Positions 51,053 to 58,147 of a DNA stretch of 64,000 nucleotides are shown piece after piece. Position 1 is the stretch's first letter. Each line of letters starts with the position of its first letter. Position numbers and translations under genes: made by a program. The DNA is from Streptomyces actuosus (lineage in GTDB: Bacteria > Actinomycetota > Actinomycetes > Streptomycetales > Streptomycetaceae): assembly GCF_016921115.1 (NCBI RefSeq), contig NZ_JAFFZS010000016.1, forward strand, positions 62,001 through 126,000, given 5' to 3'. The notes beneath the pieces were generated by a model. The model was not told where the DNA came from. It saw only the letters and a program-made list of their open reading frames with translations, and did not search any database.

Positions 51053-53293
51053 GTGATCCAGGCCTTCGGACTGACCAGCATCCCCCGCAAGGACCTTCCG
51101 CCCGCCGTCGACGACGTCTCGTTCGAGGCGGGCGCGGGTCGCATCACCACGTTGCTCGGCGCGCCGGGCGCGGGCAAGACCACAGCCCTCGGACTCATGC
51201 TCGAACTCCGGCAAGGGCGTGGCGTCACCCACTTCAGAGGCCGTCCCCTGCACCGCATCGCCCATCCCTCCCGCGAGGTGGGCGTTCTGCTCGGCGATGT
51301 GCCGGGACATCCGGCCCGCACCGTCCGCGGTCACCTGCGGATGCTCTGCGCCGCAGCGGGCGTACCGGTGCGCAGGGCCGACGAAGTCCTCGAAAGCGTC
51401 GGCCTGGTCGGCCTGCACGACGAGCGGCTCGGCACCCTCTCGCGCGGCATGGACCGCCGCCTCGGCCTGGCCTGCGCCCTGCTGGCCGATCCCCACACCC
51501 TGGTTCTCGACGCGCCCTCCGAGGGCCTGTCCGTCCGTGAGAGCCGCTGGCTGCACGACATGCTGCGCGCGCACGCGACCCAGGGCGGCACCGTCCTGCT
51601 CACCACAGACGACCCCAAGGAGGCTGCCCGCACCGCCGACCGGGTCGTGACGCTGGAGCGGGGTCGTCTCGTCGCCGACCAGGACGCGGCCCACTTCGCC
51701 CGCACCCGGCTCCGTCCCCGGATCGCCGTCCGCACCCCCCACGCCGCACGCCTCGCGGCCGTCCTCACCAAGGAGGCCCGCACGGCCCGCCGCTCCGTCG
51801 AGGTCGTCCAGGACAGCGGCAACCGTCTCTCCGTGTACGGCACCACCTGCGCGGATGTCGGGGAAGCCGCGTTCCGGCACGGCATCCTCGTCCATCAACT
51901 CGCCGACGAGGTCGGAGACATGGGTCCCGGAGCGGGCATGGCCCCGCCCCCGGCCGCCACGGGCGACGGCGCCGCTCAGGACGCCCCCACCGGTCGGGCG
52001 GAGCCCGCCGCGCGGCATGCGGCACATACGGCGCCCCAACCCGACCGGGCCGCCCTCGCGGCTCCTGCGCCTGGCATTGCGCACCTGCCGGGAACTCCGC
52101 CGCGTACCGCCCCGGAGCCTCCGGCCGGGCCCGGCCCGCACCCGACCGCTCCGTCTCCCGGCACCGGCGCGGACATCGACCCGCGCGCCGGCGCGGGCGC
52201 CGACGCGCCCTCCGGTGCCGACGCGCACCGGGATGCCGACGCACGCCCCGGTGCCGGTGCCGGGGCCGGTGCTGATGTCGGTGCCGGGGGTCGCCCCGGT
52301 CCTGTCACGGATGCGGCCCCGCCTCGGGCCGGCAGCCCCTCGGCGGATCGACCGGCCGCCGCGGCAGCCCCGACCACTCCGCCCGCGGCGGCCGCCACTC
52401 CCGCACCGGCCGCCGCAGTGACCGTCCACCCCGGCGGCACCGCGCAGGATCCGGACGGGCGCCGCGCCGCGGTCCCCGCCTCCCCGCTGCCTCCTCTCCC
52501 GCCCCCCATCTCCGTGCGCCCCGCCCCCAGCCCGCTGCGGCCCCTGCGCTATGAGCTCCGGCGGGCCACGGGGGTCGGCACCGGGTTCGTCACGGCCGCC
52601 GTCGTGCTCGTCGTGTCCGCGTCGACGGCCGCGCTGCTGGCCGGCGTCGGCCACACCCCGCAGGCCCGGTTGCTCGCCGCCTGGCCGCAGCAGGTCCCCC
52701 TGCCGCCGGCGGCGCTCGGCGCCGGACTGCTCGGCGCGCTCGCCTTCGGCGACGAGTTCCGCCACCCCGCGCTGGCGGCCGACCGGGGCACCGTCCCCCG
52801 TCGTCTGGGGCTGCTCACGGCCAAGCTGCTCGTCTCCGCGGCCGCCGCGCTGCTGCTCGCCTTCCTCACCGTCGGCTGCGACGCCGAAGTGCTCCATCTC
52901 CTCTACGGACGCGAGCTTGCCCGAGTTCCCGCGGACTGGTTCCCACTGGCCGCGAGTTGGGTCGGGCTCGTCGTCGGCTGCGCCTGGGCCGGTGTCCTGG
53001 CCGCGGGCGTCTTCCGCTCCACGACGGCCGGACTCGCGGCCGTGGTCGCGGTGCCCGTCGCCGTCGTACCCCTCGTACACAAGGTGGTCGAGGGAGCGGA
53101 CGTGCGAGCCGCGGCCGGGCTGCCGGTTCGGGTGCGTGAGGTGTTCCTGCTGCGGTGGCCCTTCGGCGGGGAGCGCCGTCTCGCCGCCGCAGCCCACATG
53201 ATCGCCCAACCCGTCGGAAGCGCGCTGATGTTGTCGCTGACCGCCCTGCTCTGCGCGTATGTGCTCACGACTCTGCGCAGCCGGGTCCGGTGA
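51053..53293 (+). CDS. One-chain ABC transporter (ATPase plus ABC-2 permease) with a degenerate Walker B
   Basis: A 746-residue protein. Residues 1-285 form an ABC ATPase: Walker A GAPGAGKTT, signature-like LSRGMDRRLGLA, and Walker B TLVLDAPSEGL. In the Walker B the catalytic Glu after Asp is Ala, and the H-loop (TVLLTTDDPKEA) has Asp in place of His, so ATP hydrolysis may be poor. Residues 290-490 are an Ala/Pro/Gly-rich linker. Residues 500-746 form an ABC-2 permease with six hydrophobic segments and the loop GDEFRHPALAADRGTVPRR. The start at GTG 51053 fits a TATCTT -10. The gene lies directly upstream of whiH in Streptomyces. Substrate unknown. Confidence 0.85.
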   Translation: MIQAFGLTSIPRKDLPPAVDDVSFEAGAGRITTLLGAPGAGKTTALGLMLELRQGRGVTHFRGRPLHRIAHPSREVGVLLGDVPGHPARTVRGHLRMLCAAAGVPVRRADEVLESVGLVGLHDERLGTLSRGMDRRLGLACALLADPHTLVLDAPSEGLSVRESRWLHDMLRAHATQGGTVLLTTDDPKEAARTADRVVTLERGRLVADQDAAHFARTRLRPRIAVRTPHAARLAAVLTKEARTARRSVEVVQDSGNRLSVYGTTCADVGEAAFRHGILVHQLADEVGDMGPGAGMAPPPAATGDGAAQDAPTGRAEPAARHAAHTAPQPDRAALAAPAPGIAHLPGTPPRTAPEPPAGPGPHPTAPSPGTGADIDPRAGAGADAPSGADAHRDADARPGAGAGAGADVGAGGRPGPVTDAAPPRAGSPSADRPAAAAAPTTPPAAAATPAPAAAVTVHPGGTAQDPDGRRAAVPASPLPPLPPPISVRPAPSPLRPLRYELRRATGVGTGFVTAAVVLVVSASTAALLAGVGHTPQARLLAAWPQQVPLPPAALGAGLLGALAFGDEFRHPALAADRGTVPRRLGLLTAKLLVSAAAALLLAFLTVGCDAEVLHLLYGRELARVPADWFPLAASWVGLVVGCAWAGVLAAGVFRSTTAGLAAVVAVPVAVVPLVHKVVEGADVRAAAGLPVRVREVFLLRWPFGGERRLAAAAHMIAQPVGSALMLSLTALLCAYVLTTLRSRVR

Positions 53294-53356
53294 CGACCGA
53301 CCGTGTCCGCATGATCCCGGACTGTGTGCAACTCCCCTGCGGGAAGCTCATTTCTT

Positions 53357-53364
53357 TCCGATAA
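53357..53364 (+). promoter_or_regulatory. Possible sigma-WhiG -10 element of whiH
   Basis: TCCGATAA, one base off GCCGATAA, the -10 of the sporulation sigma factor WhiG, which is known to transcribe whiH. No TAAA-type -35 lies 15 bases upstream, so the assignment rests on the -10 alone. It is about 95 bases before the whiH start. Confidence 0.5.
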
Positions 53365-53457
53365 GGCGTCAATTGCGACGAGGTGAGCGATCACCCTTTC
53401 GTGTGCTTTTCACCAAAGCCCTCAAGGGAGTTGGAGACAGCGCCGACAACAGACTCC

Positions 53458-54345
53458 GTGAGTACCCTTGCGCACACCATGATGACCGCCGCCCGCTCCG
53501 CCGACTCCGGTCTGGCCGGCCCGGGCGAACTCGACCGCTATCCCTACGCCGAGGCCCCCGCCGCCGAGCGCGTCGGCCCGCCCGCCTGGGAGACCGCGGA
53601 CCCCGAGCTCGGGCGCGTGGGCCGGCGTGCCGCGGGCAGCCGCGGGCGCGGGCTGCACGGCCAACTCGTCCAGCAGCTGGGGCAGATGATCGTCTCCGGT
53701 GACCTGGGGGCCGACCGTCCACTGGTGCCCGAGGAGATCGGCCAGCGCTTCGAGGTCTCCCGCACCGTCGTCCGCGAGTCGCTCCGCGTCCTGGAGGCCA
53801 AGGGGCTCGTCAGCGCCCGCCCGAACGTGGGCACGCGCGTGCGTCCCGTCAGCGACTGGAACCTGCTCGACCCGGACATCATCGAGTGGCGCGCCTTCGG
53901 GCCGCAGCGCGACGACCAGCGCCGCGAGCTGGCCGAGCTGCGCTGGACGATCGAGCCGCTCGCCGCGCGCCTGGCCGCCGGGCACGGGCGGGAGGAGGTG
54001 CAGCAGCGGCTGGTCGACATGGTCGAGATCATGAGGCACGCCTTCGCGCAGGGCGACGCGCTCACCTTCTCCCGGGCGGACGCCGAATTCCACACGCTGC
54101 TGATCCAGGTCGCGGGCAACCGCATGCTGGAACACCTCTCCGGGATCGTGTCCTCCGCCCTCCAGGTGTCCGGCGGGCCCGTCACGGGCTGCGACCGGCC
54201 CAGCGAGGCGTGCCTGTCCCACCACGGCAGGATCGTCGACGCCCTGGCGGCGGGCGACGGCGCGGCGGCCGAGGCGGCCATGCGTCAGCTCCTGACGGTC
54301 CACCCCGAGGTCGAGCGCGTGGTCCCGGCGCCGCGCGAGCACTGA
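53458..54345 (+). CDS. whiH: Sporulation regulator WhiH (FadR/GntR family)
   Basis: A 295-residue GntR-family regulator needed in Streptomyces for septation of aerial hyphae. The N-terminal winged HTH includes VPEEIGQRFEVSRTVVRESLRVLEAKGLVSARPNVGTRV. The C-terminal FCD ligand domain has the Asp/His metal-site pattern (RADAEFHTLL, then LSHHGRIVDAL). GTG at 53458 gives 295 residues; ATGs at 53479 and 53482 are alternatives. The identity rests on the family, the position directly upstream of hrdB, and the ABC fusion gene before it. WhiH is known to act under sigma-WhiG. Confidence 0.88.
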   Translation: MSTLAHTMMTAARSADSGLAGPGELDRYPYAEAPAAERVGPPAWETADPELGRVGRRAAGSRGRGLHGQLVQQLGQMIVSGDLGADRPLVPEEIGQRFEVSRTVVRESLRVLEAKGLVSARPNVGTRVRPVSDWNLLDPDIIEWRAFGPQRDDQRRELAELRWTIEPLAARLAAGHGREEVQQRLVDMVEIMRHAFAQGDALTFSRADAEFHTLLIQVAGNRMLEHLSGIVSSALQVSGGPVTGCDRPSEACLSHHGRIVDALAAGDGAAAEAAMRQLLTVHPEVERVVPAPREH

Positions 54346-54807
54346 CCGCACCCCGCGGGCGGTGCGGCCCGGCGATGTCGCCCCCCTCCTGCGGCATCGC
54401 CGGCCGGTCGGCCGCCCCCTCGCCGGACCCTGCAGGGACGATCCCCGGCGCCCCGGGCGACCGCGGGCCTGTGGGGTCCGGCGCCGTGGCGACGGGCGGT
54501 CCGGGTCGGGGTCGGGCGATGTCCGACCCCGACCGAAAGCACTCGGTGACCCCGTCTGTCCATATCTGATCGTTTTTAGATGCTTACGGGGTGTGACTCG
54601 GGCCACGCAGATTGGGCGTAACGCTCGTGGAAACAACGCGATGACCTAATAGGTGACAGCCGTGGAGGGAATACGGACGCCGGTGACGGCGCTGTGCATC
54701 TTCCCGGCCCCCGCCCGCGCCGTCGGCCCATCCCCAAGCCGGCGGTCGGCTCCTGTCCGTCGTGGACGGGGCCGGAAGCCGTTTTCCAACGTTCCGAGAG
54801 GTTGTTC
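54346..54807 (+). promoter_or_regulatory. hrdB upstream region
   Basis: 462 bases. A GTAACG (54618-54623) and CGATGA (54639-54644) pair, 15 bases apart, looks like an ECF-sigma promoter of the type used by ShbA at hrdB. GGAAA at 54629 with a G/T-rich patch 18-19 bases on gives a weak sigma-R-like match. GAGAGG precedes the GTG start. The AT-rich tract 54560-54585 may be the end of the whiH transcription unit or an upstream element. Confidence 0.5.
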
Positions 54808-56349
54808 GTGTCGGCCAGCACATCCCGTACGCTCCCGCCGGAGATTGCCGAGTCCGTCTCTGTCATGGCGCTCATCGAGCGGGGAAAGGCTGAGGGGCAG
54901 ATTGCCGGCGACGACGTGCGTCGGGCCTTCGAAGCCGACCAGATCCCGGCCACTCAGTGGAAGAACGTACTGCGCAGCCTCAACCAGATCCTCGAGGAAG
55001 AGGGTGTGACGCTGATGGTCAGTGCCGCGGAGCCCAAGCGCACCCGAAAGAGCGTCGCAGCGAAGAGTCCGGCCAAGCGCACCGCCACCAGGACGGTCGC
55101 GGCGAAGACGGTGACCACGAGGAAGGCCACCGCCAGCACCGCCTCTGCCCCGGCCGCGCCGGCAGCGCCCGCCGACCCCGCCGAGGAGGCCGCCCCGGTC
55201 AAGAAGGCCGCAGCCAAGAAGACGGCGACGGCCAAGAAGACCGCGGCGAAGAAGACGACCGCCAAGAAGACGGCGGCCAAGAAGACCAGCGCCAAGAAGG
55301 ACGACGCCGAGGCCCTCGAGGACGAGGCCGTCGAGGAGACCAAGACCGCCGACGAGCCCGAGGGCACCGAGCAGGCCGGCTTCGTACTCTCGGACGAGGA
55401 CGAGGACGACGCGCCCGCGCAGCAGGTCGCCGCGGCCGGCGCCACCGCCGACCCGGTCAAGGACTACCTCAAGCAGATCGGCAAGGTCCCCCTGCTCAAC
55501 GCCGAGCAGGAGGTGGAGCTCGCCAAGCGCATCGAGGCGGGTCTGTTCGCCGAGGACAAGCTCGCCAACTCCGACAAGCTGGCGCCGAAGCTCAAGCGTG
55601 AGCTGGAGATCATCGCCGAGGACGGCCGCCGCGCCAAGAACCACCTGCTGGAGGCCAACCTCCGTCTGGTGGTCTCCCTGGCCAAGCGCTACACCGGCCG
55701 CGGCATGCTCTTCCTGGACCTCATCCAGGAAGGCAACCTGGGTCTGATCCGCGCGGTCGAGAAGTTCGACTACACCAAGGGCTACAAGTTCTCCACGTAC
55801 GCCACCTGGTGGATCCGTCAGGCGATCACCCGTGCCATGGCCGACCAGGCCCGCACCATCCGTATCCCGGTGCACATGGTCGAGGTCATCAACAAGCTGG
55901 CCCGTGTGCAGCGCCAGATGCTCCAGGACCTGGGTCGCGAGCCCACCCCGGAGGAGCTGGCCAAGGAGCTCGACATGACCCCGGAGAAGGTCATCGAGGT
56001 CCAGAAGTACGGTCGCGAGCCGATCTCCCTGCACACTCCGCTGGGCGAGGACGGCGACAGCGAGTTCGGTGACCTCATCGAGGACTCCGAGGCCGTCGTC
56101 CCGGCCGACGCGGTCAGCTTCACGCTCCTCCAGGAGCAGCTGCACTCCGTCCTGGACACCCTGTCCGAGCGCGAGGCGGGTGTCGTGTCCATGCGCTTCG
56201 GTCTCACCGACGGTCAGCCGAAGACCCTGGACGAGATCGGCAAGGTCTACGGCGTCACGCGTGAGCGCATCCGCCAGATCGAGTCCAAGACCATGTCGAA
56301 GCTGCGCCATCCGTCGCGCTCGCAGGTCCTGCGCGACTACCTCGACTAG
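54808..56349 (+). CDS. hrdB: Principal sigma factor HrdB
   Basis: A 513-residue sigma-70 factor, the essential principal sigma of Streptomyces. The N-terminal SASTSRTLPPEIAESVSVMA matches HrdB. A Lys/Ala-rich tract (about residues 128-165), with repeated AKKT units, resembles histone H1 tails and is a HrdB trait. Regions 1.2 to 4.2 follow: DPVKDYLKQIGKVPLL; GMLFLDLIQEGNLGLIRAVEKFDY; ATWWIRQAITRAMADQ (2.3-2.4); the 4.2 HTH in VTRERIRQIESKTMSKLRHPSR. GTG at 54808 with GAGAGG gives the family length (about 511). Confidence 0.97.
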   Translation: MSASTSRTLPPEIAESVSVMALIERGKAEGQIAGDDVRRAFEADQIPATQWKNVLRSLNQILEEEGVTLMVSAAEPKRTRKSVAAKSPAKRTATRTVAAKTVTTRKATASTASAPAAPAAPADPAEEAAPVKKAAAKKTATAKKTAAKKTTAKKTAAKKTSAKKDDAEALEDEAVEETKTADEPEGTEQAGFVLSDEDEDDAPAQQVAAAGATADPVKDYLKQIGKVPLLNAEQEVELAKRIEAGLFAEDKLANSDKLAPKLKRELEIIAEDGRRAKNHLLEANLRLVVSLAKRYTGRGMLFLDLIQEGNLGLIRAVEKFDYTKGYKFSTYATWWIRQAITRAMADQARTIRIPVHMVEVINKLARVQRQMLQDLGREPTPEELAKELDMTPEKVIEVQKYGREPISLHTPLGEDGDSEFGDLIEDSEAVVPADAVSFTLLQEQLHSVLDTLSEREAGVVSMRFGLTDGQPKTLDEIGKVYGVTRERIRQIESKTMSKLRHPSRSQVLRDYLD

Positions 56350-56391
56350 ACCCCGTCGCCCGGCGGCGGCAGGTCGCGGCCGTACGACACC

Positions 56392-56423
56392 GAAGACCCG
56401 GTTCCCGAGGGGGCCGGGTCTTC
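56392..56423 (+). terminator. Terminator after hrdB
   Basis: A perfect 10-bp stem GAAGACCCGG / CCGGGTCTTC, loop of 12 bases, ending in TTC and then GCGCTGT. It lies 43 bases after the hrdB stop. Confidence 0.8.
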
Positions 56424-56440
56424 GCGCTGTCTCCGGTAGC

Positions 56441-56481
56441 GCGGCGTCGGGCGCACTCCCGAGTGCGGCGTCGGGCGCACT
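56441..56481 (+). repeat. Direct repeat with a palindromic spacer
   Basis: The 17-mer GCGGCGTCGGGCGCACT occurs at 56441-56457 and again at 56465-56481. Between and across them CGCACTC and GAGTGCG form a palindrome. It lies upstream of the trypsin gene and may be regulatory. Confidence 0.5.
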
Positions 56482-56485
56482 GGAT

Positions 56486-56517
56486 CACTCTGGGTGTCTC
56501 ATGAACACCCCAGAGTG
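56486..56517 (+). promoter_or_regulatory. Inverted repeat next to the trypsin ribosome-binding site
   Basis: CACTCTGGGTGT, a 7-base loop, then ACACCCCAGAGTG: a 12-bp stem with one bulged base. It ends just before the GAGG ribosome site and 10 bases before the ATG at 56528. It could be an operator or a 5' hairpin that controls translation or mRNA life. Confidence 0.6.
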
Positions 56518-56527
56518 AGGAGTGCGT

Positions 56528-57358
56528 ATGCGTCGTCACCTTGTCCGGGCGCTGATCGGTTCGCTGGCGCTGGCGGCCACCACCGCCGTCATACCGTTGG
56601 CGTCCCCCGCTCCCGCCGCAGCGGACAGCGTTGTCGTCGGGGGCTTCCCGGTCGATGTGTCGCAGGGGCCGTGGACCGTTGCGCTGTCCAGCCGTGACCG
56701 GTTCGGCGGTACGCGTGCCGGACAGTTCTGCGGCGGGGTGCTGGTCGGTCCGGCCACCGTGCTCACCGCCGCCCACTGCATGGCCGCGGAGGTCCTGGGC
56801 GGGCCGCCCGAGCGGGTGCGCGACCTCAAGGTCATCGCTGGGCGCACCCATCTGCTGTCAGCCGCGGGGCGAGAGGTCGCTGTGCGTGAGGTGCGGGTGA
56901 ATCCCGGCTACGACGCCGTCAGCAATGCCGGGGACTTCGCGGTGCTCACGCTGGCCGAGTCGCTCCCGCAGCAGGATGTCATCGCGATGGCCGCTGCGGG
57001 TGACCCGGCGTATGCGCCGGGGACGTCTGCCCTGGTCTATGGCTGGGGTGACACGACGGGGGCCGGCGACTACGCCACCAGTCTGCATGCGGCCCCGGTC
57101 CACGTGCTGTCGGATGCGCAGTGCGAGCTGGCGTATCCGGGTGGTGTCGAGGGGACCTTCCGCGCGGAGAGCATGCTGTGTGCGGGCGAGGTGCTGGGTG
57201 GCAGGGACGCCTGCCAAGGGGACAGCGGAGGCCCCCTGGTCGCGCAGGGCCGGCTGATCGGCCTGGTGTCGTGGGGGAGCGGCTGCGGGCGGCCGGGCAG
57301 TCCCGGTGTCTACACCCGTGTGTCCGACGTGGTGCGGGCGCTGGGCCCGGGAGCCTGA
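56528..57358 (+). CDS. Secreted trypsin-like serine protease
   Basis: A 276-residue exported protease. The signal peptide runs from MRRHLVRALIGSLALAATT to the APAAADS cleavage region, and the mature enzyme begins near VVGGFPVDVSQGPWTVALSS. The triad is His in LTAAHCMA, Asp in GDFAVLTLAE and Ser in CQGDSGGPLVAQ, with Asp in the S1 pocket (GRDACQGDSGG), so cleavage after Arg/Lys is expected. ATG at 56528 (GAGG 6 bases before) was chosen over GTG at 56522. Four Cys pair as in trypsins. Monocistronic and under the repeat-rich upstream region. Confidence 0.93.
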   Translation: MRRHLVRALIGSLALAATTAVIPLASPAPAAADSVVVGGFPVDVSQGPWTVALSSRDRFGGTRAGQFCGGVLVGPATVLTAAHCMAAEVLGGPPERVRDLKVIAGRTHLLSAAGREVAVREVRVNPGYDAVSNAGDFAVLTLAESLPQQDVIAMAAAGDPAYAPGTSALVYGWGDTTGAGDYATSLHAAPVHVLSDAQCELAYPGGVEGTFRAESMLCAGEVLGGRDACQGDSGGPLVAQGRLIGLVSWGSGCGRPGSPGVYTRVSDVVRALGPGA

Positions 57359-57393
57359 CACGTCAGGGGCTCCTGAGCCGCCGTACGACGCGT

Positions 57394-57429
57394 GCGGGCG
57401 GCCGTCCCGCGAAAGGGGACGACCGCCCG
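57394..57429. terminator. Bidirectional hairpin, trypsin gene / DUF7455
   Basis: GCGGGCGGCCGTCCC and GGGGACGACCGCCCGT pair around a 6-base loop, with two mismatches. It lies 36 bases after the trypsin stop and between convergent genes. Confidence 0.65.
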
Positions 57430-57473
57430 TACACCGGCCTGTGCCGGAGCTGGCTCGTCGTGGACGCGAGGGA

Positions 57474-57704
57474 TCAGCGCTCTTCGTCGGACGCAGTGCC
57501 GGGAGCGGACGTGAGCCGCTCCGTCTCGTCCTGTATCTCGGCGGCGATCTTCTTGAGTTCCGGCTCGAACTTGCGGCCGTGGTGGGCGCAGAAGAGCAGT
57601 TCTCCGCCGCTCAGCAGGACGACGCGCAGGTACGCCTGGGCGCCGCAGCGGTCGCATCGATCAGCGGCCGTCAGCGGGCTCGCGGGGGTCAGAACAGTAG
57701 TCAC
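57474..57704 (-). CDS. DUF7455 zinc-ribbon-like small protein
   Basis: A 76-residue protein found beside gyrB2/parE in many Actinobacteria. It has CDRCGAQAYLRVVLLSGGELLFCAHHGRKF, a Cys-x2-Cys plus Cys-x2-His pattern, typical of a single zinc ribbon, followed by a helical tail. GTG start with GAAGAGG. Function unknown. Confidence 0.85.
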   Translation of the reverse strand: MTTVLTPASPLTAADRCDRCGAQAYLRVVLLSGGELLFCAHHGRKFEPELKKIAAEIQDETERLTSAPGTASDEER

Positions 57705-58147
57705 GTCGCCTCTTCTCTAGCTCGACGAGCTGTCGTACCAGGGTCAACATCCAACCAGCCCCAAAACGTTCCCGCTCGCGGCTTCTCCTCGAAAGATTCT
57801 TCCGAGGAGGCTGGCTGCTGCCGGTTTGGCGGCGAATGTGCCGTATTGCGTGTCTGTCGTGCCTTACGGTTTCGCGCTGTCGGTCATGGTCGGCCCTCCC
57901 GGCCGGGTTGCCGGTTCGTTCTTGAGGACGTGCCCGGAGCCTAAATGGTTCATGCCTCCAAGGGAACGTGATGTGCACTTCACCCCATCGAGGGATCGAA
58001 CACCCATGCGACTCTCGACTAGTCTGTAGGGAGCACGAGGGTGGCGTTACAACGGCTCTACCAGGCCTCGGTACCCTCTGAGCGGTGACCGAAGCCGTGC
58101 CCTTACCCTTCAGGGCCCCATCTGAAATTCAGCGAGGAGCGAACCGC
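57705..58147. other. Divergent region, DUF7455 / parE
   Basis: 443 bases. TAGTCT at about 58019-58024 is a possible -10 for parE. CGAAC at 57990-58000 is only a half SOS site. A CCTCG/CGAGG hairpin is near 57787. No gene supported. Confidence 0.4.

Noticed and set aside
57985..58005. CGAAC half site upstream of parE
   Set aside because: The second half (GTTCG) is missing, so it is not an SOS box.
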